From IMG/VR virus record IMGVR_UViG_3300045135_001923, positions 1 to 25,757 of that record: 25,757 nt of DNA; one strand, 5' to 3'. Position numbers and translations under genes: made by a program. Positions 15,106-23,995 of the stretch are shown piece after piece; the first letter of the stretch is position 1, and each line of letters begins with the position of its first letter. Under the pieces are notes generated by a model. The model was not told where the DNA came from, ran no database searches, and was given only the letters and a program-made list of their open reading frames with translations. Source of the DNA: a virus.

Positions 15106-15330
15106 ATGTACGACCCAAACGCCAAAAAGTTCGATTTGCCAGCCGCTGAAGCGATGCTCGGCATTGATGATGAAATGCGAGAACACATCCGTATTCGGGT
15201 GGCGATTGATTTGCTGCTGGCTCACGCTGGTATCACTGAAGAACAGGTGAAGCAAGCATACGCTGAACGTGTGAAGAATGACCTACGGGACGCTGCCGCT
15301 TCCCTCACATCAATTGCTGGTGATGATTGA
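15106..15330 (+). CDS. Small helical protein, 74 aa
   Basis: A helical protein with a charged C-terminal half (EEQVKQAYAERVKNDLRDAAASL). No family is recognised. ATG 15106 is 6 nt after the clamp stop; an in-frame GTG at 15097 overlaps that stop. Its own TGA overlaps the TTG codon at 15327 in the primase frame, implying translational coupling. Its place between clamp and primase suggests an accessory replication role, but there is no direct evidence. Confidence 0.55.
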   Translation: MYDPNAKKFDLPAAEAMLGIDDEMREHIRIRVAIDLLLAHAGITEEQVKQAYAERVKNDLRDAAASLTSIAGDD

Positions 15331-15344
15331 GCGGTGGGATTCAT

Positions 15345-16520
15345 GTGTTTGGACCCGATGATTTTGACGAGATGCTGAATCATCTGGGCTTTGCTCATTT
15401 TCCACGTTCTATCGGCAACCCCCGACAGACGTTTGTTTTCACCAGCGAGGACGCCTTCCGCTCCGTGAAGAAGTGGAATGGCAACGCTTCCTGTTTCATT
15501 TCAACGCAAGGATATGACAACCTCACGTTTGACGGAGGCGGTCGGCAAATACCCTCCTCCATCATCTATGGCTCGACCTTCTTTGACTTCGACCACGACA
15601 CCAAACCCGAAAACGCATTTGCTGACGCTCACCGCCTCAGCCAATTCTTGACCGATCTGGATATCGCACATTGGGTTGCGTATTCGGGAAGCAAAGGCTA
15701 CCACCTACACATCAAACACCAGCCCGTACGGTTCAAGTTTTCACACCGAGACGGTTCAGCGGAGTCCTTGAGGCAGTTGGTCTGGCAGATTCAAAACCAC
15801 CTCAAGGTATCGCTGGGGCTTAACACGCTTGACTCGCAAACGATGGGCGACCCAAAACGTCTGTGCCGTTTGCCGTTCACCGCTCACATCGACCGACATG
15901 GCGAACCGTCTGGCAGATTCTGTTATGCGCTGGAGCCGCAAACTTTCGCCAAAACTTCTCACGATCACGTGGTGGAGGGTTCATACAGACCTGTGTATTC
16001 TTTGCCTTCCATACCTGGACGGACCCTGAGCCTATCGGATTTCATCAGCGAAATCGGAGTGAAACTCCAAGCACCCGAAACTCAAATCCGCCCAATGATT
16101 GACGGAGACTTTGGGTTCAAGGACTCAGCCTCCGCAACCGCCCGCTACATCTCCGCCCTTGACGTCAAGTGCATGGGCGTTGTGAATGAACTGCGGAGAA
16201 TCAACCCATCTCACAAAGCACGTGTCCACGCCGCCCTGTTTGGGAAGTTTTTGGGTATGAGCATCGAGGAGTTTGAGGCGGTCTGGGTTGAACTCGGCAC
16301 GACCGTTGGCTACGTGGATTTAGCCAACACGGAGTACAGACGGTTTCAAATGGAGTCCATATTCAACAACGACAAGATGAGGGCGTCCCCAAATTGCACC
16401 ACGCTCAAGCGAGACGGGTGTTGTGTTGGTGATGTGTGTCCCAAGTTTAAGACGCTGGAGGAATTGGAAGGATTCCAGCCTCAAATCAAACGCAAATGGA
16501 GGAAGAAAAATGGCTCGTAA
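15345..16520 (+). CDS. priS: Archaeo-eukaryotic primase (PriS-like) with Cys C-terminus
   Basis: About 391 aa. The catalytic motifs of the AEP superfamily are visible: FFDFDHD (metal-binding DxD) near residue 83 and YSGSKGYHLHI (nucleotide-binding SxKGxHxH type) near 112-122. Later motif positions are less clear. The C-terminal 50 residues carry a cysteine set (PNCTTLKRDGCC, then DVCPKF) resembling the zinc or Fe-S motifs found at the end of fused or viral primases. It makes RNA or DNA primers for the viral polymerase. GTG 15345 is preferred, with GGTGGG at 15333-15338; TTG 15327 is also possible. It overlaps the ERCC4 nuclease gene by 11 nt. Confidence 0.82.
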   Translation: MFGPDDFDEMLNHLGFAHFPRSIGNPRQTFVFTSEDAFRSVKKWNGNASCFISTQGYDNLTFDGGGRQIPSSIIYGSTFFDFDHDTKPENAFADAHRLSQFLTDLDIAHWVAYSGSKGYHLHIKHQPVRFKFSHRDGSAESLRQLVWQIQNHLKVSLGLNTLDSQTMGDPKRLCRLPFTAHIDRHGEPSGRFCYALEPQTFAKTSHDHVVEGSYRPVYSLPSIPGRTLSLSDFISEIGVKLQAPETQIRPMIDGDFGFKDSASATARYISALDVKCMGVVNELRRINPSHKARVHAALFGKFLGMSIEEFEAVWVELGTTVGYVDLANTEYRRFQMESIFNNDKMRASPNCTTLKRDGCCVGDVCPKFKTLEELEGFQPQIKRKWRKKNGS

Positions 16521-17367
16521 ATCAAGAACGATACGCAACCTGCTGGACGATGAAATGACAATCAAAGAACGTGCTGGCGGAACGCTGGGTCAACGTTTCT
16601 CGCTTTTGCGTGCAATCCTTGATGAGATAGGGGATTGGGAGGAAGTGTTTCCCATGAGGGCTGACCTTTTCACGCCCGAATACATCAAGACCAAAGACGC
16701 CGCCCAGCAGGTTGCTCTCGATATTATTGGGGAGATGTTGCACAGGGGGAAGAAGGTCGACCATCGTGAGCACGTCAAGATGCTCGACTTCCTCTCCGAT
16801 TTAGGATTTGAAGTCGTACACCTGCCAACGGGCAAAGGTGATATGTCAAGCAGACGTGTGAGCATAGAGAGGAAGGAGGACGACCTTATCTCCAGCCTGT
16901 TTGACGACCGCAGGTTGCGTCAGTTGGGGGCTATGCGTGAAGAGGCTGAGTTTTCATTCCTCATCGTCACGAAGTCATTTGAAATGGTGAAGCGGGACGC
17001 CCAGCGTAGGAGCCTGTCGCCTCGCACTCTTTTGGGCTACATAGCCAGCCTGTGTGCCGTTGGTTATCCTCCACTGTTCATAGCCAACAAAAAAGACGCC
17101 GCCAGCCTCATTTCACGGATCGTCAACAAAATAGAAGATGACGTGCCTCGTATCTATGTGCCACGCCCCAAAGCCCCAGACGTGAGGGAATACCGCAACG
17201 CTATCGTGGAGTCTTTGCCAGGTATTGGGCTGAAGACGAGGCGTTTGTTGGTCGAGGAGTTTGGCACGCTGGCGGGGTTGTGTTCTGCGGCTCCCGAAGA
17301 TATTGCCAGCATCAAAGGTATCGGGCTTGAAACCGCCCAACGAATCCACGATATCCTTCATGCTTGA
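16510..17367 (+). CDS. XPF/ERCC4-family structure-specific nuclease
   Basis: A 285-aa protein. The ERCC4 active site is visible as GD followed by VSIERKEDDLI (E-R-K-x3-D near residue 120), after an FEVVHLPTGKGD strand. Downstream are the fold's strands and helices, and the last 60 residues form a double helix-hairpin-helix (LPGIGLKTRRLLVEEFG and IKGIGLETAQRIHDIL), the DNA-binding end of archaeal XPF. No N-terminal helicase domain is present, as in short archaeal and viral forms. It would cut branched or flap DNA in replication or repair. ATG 16510 is chosen over an upstream frame that overlaps the primase; GGAGG lies about 7 nt upstream. Confidence 0.85.
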   Translation: MARKSRTIRNLLDDEMTIKERAGGTLGQRFSLLRAILDEIGDWEEVFPMRADLFTPEYIKTKDAAQQVALDIIGEMLHRGKKVDHREHVKMLDFLSDLGFEVVHLPTGKGDMSSRRVSIERKEDDLISSLFDDRRLRQLGAMREEAEFSFLIVTKSFEMVKRDAQRRSLSPRTLLGYIASLCAVGYPPLFIANKKDAASLISRIVNKIEDDVPRIYVPRPKAPDVREYRNAIVESLPGIGLKTRRLLVEEFGTLAGLCSAAPEDIASIKGIGLETAQRIHDILHA

Positions 17368-17393
17368 TAAACCGCCAACCGAGACCGAATGAT

Positions 17394-18074
17394 ATGTCGG
17401 GTGGAGCGTATCGAAAGTTTTTGCATGATTTAGACGGACTCAAGGTGAGCACAGCCCTTGAATTAGGGTCCAGAGACGCTAAAGATGCTGTGTGGATTGC
17501 TGACCACTTCAAATGCGAGGTTATTGCATGGGAGCCAAATCCCCCATCGATTGACGTCTGCCAATTTGTTGCAGGCAATCGTGAGGACATAACGCTGGTG
17601 GGGAAGGCAGCGTGGTCAAGTGATGGCGTCATTCCATTCTTCCCTGTAGTCAATGGAAACATCGGTGCGTCATCAGCCTTCAAAGCCGACCCGACCTATC
17701 CGTATGAACGGAGATATCAACAACGCCAGATAACAGTGCCAGCCCAGCGCGTGGACTCATGGTGGGCTGAACACAAAGCAGATACACCCGCTCCACAGTT
17801 GATTTGCATGGACTTGCAAGGTTCGGAACTCGAAGCACTGAAGGGTTGCGGTGATTTGCTCAAGGACGTTGAGGTGATCGTGACGGAGGGGCAATACAGA
17901 CGCCTGTATTATGAGACACCCCTGCTGAGAGATATCGAGGCGTACCTCAAGGAATGGGACTTCCATTTGGTGACGGGTGAACGGGTGAACGATTGGTTTG
18001 GAGACTTCCTCTTTGTGAAAGGCTACGCTTGGGCTGTTGCTTTGGAATCAAAATACAACCCGACTCCAGCGTGA
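17394..18074 (+). CDS. FkbM-family SAM-dependent methyltransferase
   Basis: About 226 aa. The SAM-binding motif appears as ALELGSRDAKDAVWIAD (G-x-R-D instead of the more usual G-x-G/N-x-G), then VIAWEPNP (E-x-N-P, typical of FkbM). Further on are GKAAWSSDG and the family hallmark ICMDLQGSELEALKGCGDLL near 145-165. FkbM enzymes O-methylate sugars or other small groups. In a virus it could modify glycans, virion or host surface, or be a base-modification accessory. TTG 17364 is an alternative start that overlaps the nuclease stop. It sits oddly between nuclease and clamp loader genes, whose promoter begins at its 3' end. Confidence 0.75.
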   Translation: MSGGAYRKFLHDLDGLKVSTALELGSRDAKDAVWIADHFKCEVIAWEPNPPSIDVCQFVAGNREDITLVGKAAWSSDGVIPFFPVVNGNIGASSAFKADPTYPYERRYQQRQITVPAQRVDSWWAEHKADTPAPQLICMDLQGSELEALKGCGDLLKDVEVIVTEGQYRRLYYETPLLRDIEAYLKEWDFHLVTGERVNDWFGDFLFVKGYAWAVALESKYNPTPA

Positions 18075-18088
18075 ATTAAGAGGGTGGG
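18075..18088 (+). promoter_or_regulatory. AATTAAGAGGGTGGG-type promoter for RFC small
   Basis: ATTAAGAGGGTGGG, with AGGGTGGG at 18081, exactly 24 nt before ATG 18105. The same ATTAAGAGGGTGGG string recurs at 24005-24018. It selects 18105 (MLWAESYRP) over the in-frame GTG at 18084. Confidence 0.55.
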
Positions 18089-18104
18089 GCAGTCAGTCCT
18101 TCTC

Positions 18105-19127
18105 ATGCTTTGGGCTGAATCATACCGACCGCAGACGCTTGATGACGTCATAGGGCAACCTCACGTAGTCAAAAGGCTGGAATACATGGTGGAGCAATTG
18201 CACACCACAGGCAACGATGCTGGATTCCCGCATCTTATGTTTGCGGGTCCAGCGGGAACGGGCAAGACGGCAACGGCTGTGGCTCTCCTACGCTCTATGT
18301 TTGGTGATGATTGGCGAGCCAATTTCATTGAAATGAACGCCAGCGATGAGCGGTCGATTAACGTCATAAGAACGAAGGTCAAGGAGTTTGCGAGGCGTGG
18401 AGTCGTTGGCACATACCTGGCGGGCGGGAACGTCCGACCTATTCCGTTCAACGTTGTCTTTTTGGACGAATGCGACCAATTGACACCCGATGCACAGGGA
18501 GCGCTCCGCAGAATCATGGAGCAATACAGCAAGCAGACCCGCTTCATTCTATCGTGCAATTATCCGCACCGACTTATTGACCCAATCAAAGACCGCTGTG
18601 CGTTCTCCGACACACGCTTCCGCCCTATTCCCTCCAGCGTGGTGTTCTCCGCTTTGGAGAATGTAGTGAAGAACGAGGGGCTGACGATCACTGATGAAGC
18701 AGTGAAGAAGATAGGCGAGTTGTGTCGTGGGTCAATGCGAAAGGCGTTGAACATCCTCTTTGCGGCGACCCGTGTTCCAGATACGGCAACGATTGATGAC
18801 GTCAAAGACGTGGTGTCGGAACTCGAACCCAAAGCGAGAACACGTCTGCTGGCTTCCGTTCTCAAGGCAAACACAACCGATGACGATGAAGAATACCGCA
18901 ACCTCTATCGGAGAATTGACCGCATGGTCGAGGAGATGGGTGAGCGTGGATTCAGCGGGGCTGATGTGTTGGACTCAATCTATCGAGCGGCTTCAAACGA
19001 TGACAATATGCCGATAACGTTGAAGCGTGCAATTTTCAAGGGAGTCGGTGAGGCTCTTTATCACGCCAGCGTGACTCAAGACGACCTGCTCACGGTCAAA
19101 ACGTTCCTACGTTCACTGGAGGTTTGA
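18105..19127 (+). CDS. rfcS: Replication factor C small subunit (clamp loader)
   Basis: A 340-aa AAA+ protein. [17 protein letters not shown] is the RFC N-terminal signature. Walker A is GPAGTGKT at 48-55, followed by the [17 protein letters not shown] motif, Walker B VVFLDECD near 117-124 (DECD rather than DEAD), and the sensor region [16 protein letters not shown] near 151-166. There the usual SRC arginine-finger triplet reads DRC, keeping the Arg and Cys. The C-terminal collar is helical. Together with the large-subunit-like protein at 24171 it should load the clamp at 14279 onto primed DNA. Size and motif order match archaeal RFC small subunits closely. Confidence 0.92.
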   Translation: MLWAESYRPQTLDDVIGQPHVVKRLEYMVEQLHTTGNDAGFPHLMFAGPAGTGKTATAVALLRSMFGDDWRANFIEMNASDERSINVIRTKVKEFARRGVVGTYLAGGNVRPIPFNVVFLDECDQLTPDAQGALRRIMEQYSKQTRFILSCNYPHRLIDPIKDRCAFSDTRFRPIPSSVVFSALENVVKNEGLTITDEAVKKIGELCRGSMRKALNILFAATRVPDTATIDDVKDVVSELEPKARTRLLASVLKANTTDDDEEYRNLYRRIDRMVEEMGERGFSGADVLDSIYRAASNDDNMPITLKRAIFKGVGEALYHASVTQDDLLTVKTFLRSLEV

Positions 19128-19498
19128 TGTTGGACGACAGCCCAGACCCGCTGACGTTGGACGACAACCCAGACCTGCTCGCAATTATCCGTGAGCGGCT
19201 AGAATTGGGAGCGGCCAGGTACGGACACGGGCTGAGGGCTGAGGACGACACAACCCAATGGGGAACGAAAGAGGACTCATGGGTTGAAATGGGGCTGGAG
19301 GAGATTTTGGATATGACAATTTACATCGCCTGTGCGATGCTACGGGTCCGAAAATACGAAGCCGAAGCGCGTCAAGCGTTGAAAGATGCAAGGATTAAAC
19401 GCCAGCAGGCTCAAACTATGAGGGACGAGGCTTTTGATGAGATACAAAAGGGTGGGGGTTCATGGTTGGCACGATGGTTCAAAAAACGGCAGTCTTAA
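19127..19498 (+). CDS. MazG-like helical protein
   Basis: A 123-aa protein. The central part (RERLELGAARYGHGL, a Trp-containing linker, then EEILDMTIYIACAMLRV near 59-75) resembles the phage MazG-like all-alpha fold, in which ExxD acidic residues coordinate Mg2+ for NTP pyrophosphohydrolysis. Only the EExxD half is clear, so activity is uncertain. The C-terminal 50 residues are a charged helix ending in a basic WLARWFKKRQS tail. ATG 19127 overlaps the clamp-loader stop (TGATG), and GGAGG lies about 5 nt upstream, so it is translationally coupled. It also overlaps the start of the polymerase gene. Confidence 0.5.
   Translation: MLDDSPDPLTLDDNPDLLAIIRERLELGAARYGHGLRAEDDTTQWGTKEDSWVEMGLEEILDMTIYIACAMLRVRKYEAEARQALKDARIKRQQAQTMRDEAFDEIQKGGGSWLARWFKKRQS
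19449..19456 (+). promoter_or_regulatory. AGGGTGGG promoter for DNA polymerase
   Basis: CAAAAGGGTGGGGG. AGGGTGGG starts 25 nt before ATG 19474, one base off the 24-nt spacing seen elsewhere. It lies inside the MazG-like gene. The earlier in-frame ATG at 19462 would be only 13 nt away. Confidence 0.4.
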
Positions 19499-22149
19499 TC
19501 GTTGGTGTGGACTATCAAGACGACCCGCTGGTCACGACTCTCCGTGTCAAGACGCTGGAGGGCAAATCACACAACATAGAAGTGACGGGGATTCAGCCAC
19601 GCTTTTGGACTGAAAAAGACCCGTCCCAGATGAACCTACCTGCTCAAGTGAGCAAAGCCAGCCCGTCCCGCTTCAAGTCCATCACAGGCACACCCCTGTA
19701 TGAAATCCGAGTCAACAAACCGTCCGATATCCGTGAGGTTAGGGAGTTTTTCTATCCACACTATTGTGCTGACGTTCCGTGGGCGAACCTTGTACGCTGG
19801 ATCGCTGGCTGGACTGCAGTTATTGACGTCAATACGGCTCTCTTGAATGGAACTCAGCGTTTTAGACCAAAGGACATCACCGCATCCGATGTTGATGTTG
19901 GGCTGTTCAAACTCGACACCATGTATTTCGATATTGAGACTGAAGATTGGCTGGACGTTGATGACCCGCAGGGGCGTATTGTCAGCATCGCAATCTATGA
20001 TGACCGAACCAAACGGCACGTGGTTGCGACTACAGCGCACACATCGGAACGACAGGTCAAGCGGTTTCTATCCTCTCAAGACGCCCTGCACGGTGTTGTT
20101 GAACACGAGAACGATATCCCAGCACTTGATATTGACAAAATAACGGTCGTCAACATTGAAGGTGATGACGAGGACGAGAAGGAGGCGGCGTTAATGTGGT
20201 GGTTCAAGCACACGATTGAGCAATTCGACCCAGACGTTATCGCTGCTCACAACGGCAGGGACTACGATATCCCGTATTGCCGAAACCGTTGTAGGGTCCA
20301 AACGAGAGCCATGAGGCAACAACACGCTGGGAACGTTCCCGTGTATCACCGCTATCCCAGATTATTCGAGAAGCGGCGCGGGCTTCGTCCGCACTTTGAC
20401 ACCAAGATGGCGTATGCCGAGCAGGTTCAAGGAGCGGCATTGACAACGGGGCAGTCGTCTTTGGCTTGGATGGGCGGTTCAACGCTGGGCTACGGCAAAG
20501 TGCCGAGAACCTCTATCGTTGATATGATGAAGAACGACCCCATGATGCTCGCTGTTTACAACATTTGGGACAACGTAGTCGCCGCCAGGTCTATGGAAAA
20601 ACTCGACCTCGTTGGCTTCTATGTGTTCAAGACAGCGTGGCACAATTCGACCCTACACTTTGCCCACAGCAATATGCTCCTCGTTGAGGACATGATGGGG
20701 CATTTGCTTTGGGAACGTGATACGGTCATGCCTTCCCTCGATGTAGTCCGTGAGCGGCTCCCCCGTAGCGGTATCGAGCAGGGCGGGTTTGTCATGGACG
20801 CTCCCACAGGAGTTTGGGAGAACGCTATGGAGTTGGATAATTCAAAGGAATACCCCAGTGCCATTATCAGCGGCAACCTTGACCCAGCCACCAAAGTGAA
20901 CCCAGCAGACTATCCAGATGGCTATCCCTTCCCAATCGCAACCACCCCAGCGGGGCGTGTGTACCGTCAAGACTTCGAGGGATTGATGCCAAGCATTCTC
21001 CGATACCTCGCAACCAACCGTGACAAGGTACGAGCCGAGATGAACGAGGCTGAGAGCAGGGGAGAATATGAAGAAGCGGAACGGCTCAACAAAAAGCAAC
21101 GGGTCATGAAGGAGAACATGAACTCGTGGTACGGTGTGCTGGGTTCGGGGCGTACAGAAAAGACACGGGGGCGTCCGTTTAGGCTTGCCGACCCAGAAAT
21201 CGGCTCCGACATAACGGAGATAGCCCGTGTTCACAACGATTGGAACAAGAACTGGATCGAGAAGGTCGGTGTGGAGTTTGACCCCAACGAGGGGGCGGTT
21301 TCATTGAGAACCCTAAACATTGATAAACCGACAGCCCATCGGGTATCGGACTCGGACTCCAGCGGCACGCTTCTCCGCTTCTCCGTGTTGTACCAAGACA
21401 CGGACTCGTGCAAAGTGTCAATCGTCAATCCACCGCCAGGTATCACACAGGCTCAAGTCGCCACGATTGCACATCTGCTTTGCGATGGCTTGAATGAGTC
21501 GTTTCACGAATTCGTTCAAACCACGCTGGGTATTCCGAAGAATGAGTTTTTTGAAATCAAACCCGATGCGTTCTATGCTCGCTATTTCCAATGGGGAGTG
21601 AAGAAGCGGTACGCCTACGTGGATTTCAGTGGCAAGTTTGGTTATCGTGGTGTTGAGATGCGACGATCTTCCACCCCTCCAATCGTCAAGACGTTTCAGC
21701 AGACGCTCTTTGATTGCATTTTGAACGGTGGAGGACGTCAAGAGATAAACACGCTGGTGCGTACGTTGAAAGAGCAAATGCTGGACCCAGCCGCACACGC
21801 TGACGTTGAGTTTGGACAGCCTCACGGTATCAAGAAGGCTGGAACAATGGCTCACCGAGCCGCCATGTGGAGCAATAGCCAGCTCGCCACGCAGTTTGAA
21901 TTGGGCGATAAGCCCGTCATTTACACGGCTCAATCAACACCCAAAGGACTCCCATCGAACCGCATGGTCGCTCTTGAATGGGGGGAGAATCCAGCCGATT
22001 GGGGTGTTGTTGTTGATCGAGAAGCGAGCATCGACCGTTTGTTTGCTCAATCCAACTCCTTCTCGGAAATCTTGGGTGCGTTCAATACGTCATGGGAGCG
22101 TGCGTTGGCTGGCATGAGTCAAGCAGATATGGGTGAGTGGTTCACTTGA
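19474..22149 (+). CDS. polB: B-family DNA polymerase with 3'-5' exonuclease
   Basis: About 891 aa, a full-length archaeal-size PolB. Exo I is MYFDIETED (near 153), Exo II is NGRDYDIPY (near 259) and Exo III is YNIWD (near 361). Polymerase motif A is LDNSKEYPSAI (near 453; the common SLYPS is SKEYPS here), motif B is KENMNSWYG (near 545), motif C is YQDTDS (near 639), and the KKRYAYV and YRGVEMRRSSTP segments (near 709-730) contact primer-template. All catalytic acidic residues are present, so it should be active and proofreading. No intein is visible. It is the viral replicase, working with the PCNA-like clamp and primase. ATG 19462 is an alternative start. Confidence 0.95.
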   Translation: MVQKTAVLIVGVDYQDDPLVTTLRVKTLEGKSHNIEVTGIQPRFWTEKDPSQMNLPAQVSKASPSRFKSITGTPLYEIRVNKPSDIREVREFFYPHYCADVPWANLVRWIAGWTAVIDVNTALLNGTQRFRPKDITASDVDVGLFKLDTMYFDIETEDWLDVDDPQGRIVSIAIYDDRTKRHVVATTAHTSERQVKRFLSSQDALHGVVEHENDIPALDIDKITVVNIEGDDEDEKEAALMWWFKHTIEQFDPDVIAAHNGRDYDIPYCRNRCRVQTRAMRQQHAGNVPVYHRYPRLFEKRRGLRPHFDTKMAYAEQVQGAALTTGQSSLAWMGGSTLGYGKVPRTSIVDMMKNDPMMLAVYNIWDNVVAARSMEKLDLVGFYVFKTAWHNSTLHFAHSNMLLVEDMMGHLLWERDTVMPSLDVVRERLPRSGIEQGGFVMDAPTGVWENAMELDNSKEYPSAIISGNLDPATKVNPADYPDGYPFPIATTPAGRVYRQDFEGLMPSILRYLATNRDKVRAEMNEAESRGEYEEAERLNKKQRVMKENMNSWYGVLGSGRTEKTRGRPFRLADPEIGSDITEIARVHNDWNKNWIEKVGVEFDPNEGAVSLRTLNIDKPTAHRVSDSDSSGTLLRFSVLYQDTDSCKVSIVNPPPGITQAQVATIAHLLCDGLNESFHEFVQTTLGIPKNEFFEIKPDAFYARYFQWGVKKRYAYVDFSGKFGYRGVEMRRSSTPPIVKTFQQTLFDCILNGGGRQEINTLVRTLKEQMLDPAAHADVEFGQPHGIKKAGTMAHRAAMWSNSQLATQFELGDKPVIYTAQSTPKGLPSNRMVALEWGENPADWGVVVDREASIDRLFAQSNSFSEILGAFNTSWERALAGMSQADMGEWFT
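21877..21892 (+). repeat. AGCT-containing 16-mer, copy D
   Basis: AGCCAGCTCGCCACGC has 14 of 16 matches to the consensus, with the last 14 bases identical. It lies inside the polymerase gene, coding for S-Q-L-A-T. Confidence 0.4.
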
Positions 22150-22595
22150 CACGAACCAGCAAATACACGCTGGCATATCGTCTATTGCGTGAAAATTGCG
22201 GACTCACCCACTTTGAGGTTCGCCAGATTTTGAAAACTCATTTCGGACCCTTAGCCCTCCACGAGAACCTGCTGAAGCGGGAACTCAAGAGGGAGAAGGA
22301 GGAACTCCAGCCCCTAATCCAGACCCTCGCCCTAATGTCAAACCAAGATGACGCTAAGGGAGCCGCTCAACGGCTCCGCTCGCTCATTGAATCCGACAGC
22401 AAATACGACTACGTTATCTGCCGTGAAAGTGCGAAACTCATACGCTCGTGGCATCCAGATTGGGGTGAGGCTGAACGTCAAGAGATGGAGAAGGTGCTGG
22501 CTTGGTTGCGTGTTAAGGAGCAAAGACGCGCCCTGCGGACGTGGAGGAGCCGCAACCTGCTGACGTATCTGCGGGTCAAAGGTCTAAACGTCTAA
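22137..22595 (+). CDS. Hypothetical helical basic protein, 152 aa
   Basis: No family is recognised. It is almost entirely helical, with many Arg, Lys, Leu and Glu residues. The N-terminal part (ENCGLTHFEVRQILKTHFG) looks like a helix-turn-helix. The middle is a charged helix (LLKRELKREKEELQPLI), and the C-terminus is Arg/Trp-rich (KEQRRALRTWRSRNLL). DNA binding is plausible. GTG 22137 overlaps the polymerase stop by 13 nt. It is the last gene before a strong promoter region and may be translationally coupled to the polymerase. Confidence 0.6.
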   Translation: MVHLTRTSKYTLAYRLLRENCGLTHFEVRQILKTHFGPLALHENLLKRELKREKEELQPLIQTLALMSNQDDAKGAAQRLRSLIESDSKYDYVICRESAKLIRSWHPDWGEAERQEMEKVLAWLRVKEQRRALRTWRSRNLLTYLRVKGLNV

Positions 22596-22599
22596 ACTC

Positions 22600-22637
22600 T
22601 CAATGGTTCAGCAAAACAAGGTGGGGGGTTTATATGG
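22600..22637 (+). promoter_or_regulatory. Promoter: CAATGGTT plus TTTATATG, MoxR operon
   Basis: TCAATGGTT at 22600-22608 and TTTATATG at 22629-22636, with the first C to first T spacing exactly 28 nt as at 6222 and 25100. The gene begins at 22713, so a leader of about 55 nt is predicted. It is A-rich (CAACAAAAACAAAAAAACAGGAG-type) and carries a Shine-Dalgarno, unlike the leaderless genes. Confidence 0.65.
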
Positions 22638-22712
22638 TGTGGCTTCTTAGCCTACATCAGCCCGAAGGAACAGGGCGACCAACAAAAACAAAAAAACAGG
22701 AGAATGAAGAAC

Positions 22713-23915
22713 ATGGGAATGATTGAAAATATGAGAGACGCAGTGGAAATGGCTGGCGGTCGCATGAGCGAGGAGGCTTACCTTCAAGCAGTGCAAACGC
22801 TAATCCAGAATGACGGTGGAAACACGAGCATCGAGAGTTTGAGGGCAAACGCCTTCGCCAAGAGATACATGGTGCCAGCAGGTGTCATGCGTGTGACCAT
22901 TGGAGACACCAAAGAGGTATGGCTTCAAGAGAAGGCAGAACAAATCATCGAAGGCACGCTGGTTGGCGGAATGGCTCCAGCAGCGACCGTTGAACTTGAC
23001 TACCACACAGGCGAGGGTGCTTACAACGGCATCCAGATTCAGCCTGTTGACCAATACCCTCAACACCTACACGCCAACATTTACAAGCCAGGTTCGGTTT
23101 TGTTTGAATCAACCAACAAAGACGAACTGCGTTTGATGAGCATCGCATACCGCAAAGGACACAACATGATGTTTACGGGTCCGAAGGGTTGCGGCAAAAC
23201 CGCCGCAGTCAAATCCTTCGCCAGCCACATCGGTCTGCCTGTCCTCCGTGTCAATTGCTCGGAAGGTATCACCGAAGACCAATTCATTGGATATCGTACG
23301 GTTGAAGATGGCAACGTTGTATGGGTTGACGGACTTCTTCCGATTGCTATGCGATACGGTTGCCTTTTGCTTCTCGATGAGTTTAACGGAGCACGACCCG
23401 AAATCCTGATCGCTCTAAACAGCGTGGGCGACAGCGGTACGTTGCTTCTTCCTTTGAACGACAACGAGGTTGTCAACGCTCACGACTCCTTCCGCATGGT
23501 TGCGACCATGAACCCAATGGACGGATACGAAGGCGTTCAAGAAGTCAACCAAGCAACAAAAGACAGGTTCGCTTTGCAGATTGACTTCGACTACCTTGAA
23601 GCCGAGAAGGAGATAGCAGTTATCCAAAAGGTCAGCGGTGTCACAAACCCTCCGCTTGCCCGTGAATTGGTGGCATTGGCAAATGACCTCCGCCGCCTAC
23701 GTAAAGACCGCACGCTGGAGTCCGACACGTCCACCCGTACCCTCATTCAAATGATGGATATGAGCACCGACATGAACGTCACCGAATTGGTTGACTACAT
23801 CATGGTTGGCAAATATCAACCGCACGAGGTTGAGGACGTCAAGATGGCGGCACGAGCACGCCTCTCAGCATACGGTAGCACGCCTTCACCATCAAGCGAC
23901 ACCGTTGCCGCTTGA
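22713..23915 (+). CDS. MoxR/CobS-like AAA+ ATPase
   Basis: A 400-aa protein. The N-terminal 130 residues are helical then beta-rich and unrecognised. The AAA_5-type core has Walker A GPKGCGKT at 156-163, a NCSEGITEDQFIGYR segment (pre-sensor beta-hairpin region typical of MoxR/CobS), Walker B CLLLLDEF at 217-224, sensor ATMNP at 264-268 and an Arg finger in ATKDRF near 281-286. MoxR/CobS ATPases work with VWA or CobT-type partners to remodel proteins or insert metals; the matching CobT-like gene starts at 25157. Phage cobS genes are known but their role is unclear. ATG 22713 is preferred over 22704 because GGAG at 22699-22702 then has a 10-nt spacing. Confidence 0.82.
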   Translation: MGMIENMRDAVEMAGGRMSEEAYLQAVQTLIQNDGGNTSIESLRANAFAKRYMVPAGVMRVTIGDTKEVWLQEKAEQIIEGTLVGGMAPAATVELDYHTGEGAYNGIQIQPVDQYPQHLHANIYKPGSVLFESTNKDELRLMSIAYRKGHNMMFTGPKGCGKTAAVKSFASHIGLPVLRVNCSEGITEDQFIGYRTVEDGNVVWVDGLLPIAMRYGCLLLLDEFNGARPEILIALNSVGDSGTLLLPLNDNEVVNAHDSFRMVATMNPMDGYEGVQEVNQATKDRFALQIDFDYLEAEKEIAVIQKVSGVTNPPLARELVALANDLRRLRKDRTLESDTSTRTLIQMMDMSTDMNVTELVDYIMVGKYQPHEVEDVKMAARARLSAYGSTPSPSSDTVAA

Positions 23916-23952
23916 GGACGGTATCACGCTTATCTGGGGCAAGTGTTCCAAC

Positions 23953-23995
23953 GTGGCGGGGGTATTTGCCCCTTCTCCCTCTCAGCCCCCGCCAC
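23953..23995 (+). terminator. 10-bp GC hairpin after the MoxR gene
   Basis: GTGGCGGGGG (23953-23962) pairs perfectly with CCCCCGCCAC (23986-23995) around a 23-nt pyrimidine-rich loop. It lies 38 nt after the stop and just before the next promoter motif. It could end or protect the MoxR transcript. No T-run follows. Confidence 0.45.

Noticed and set aside
22541-22726. 61-aa + strand ORF spanning the promoter at 22600-22637
   Set aside because: It crosses the TATA box, the A-rich leader and the Shine-Dalgarno of the MoxR gene, and overlaps the 22137 gene in another frame.
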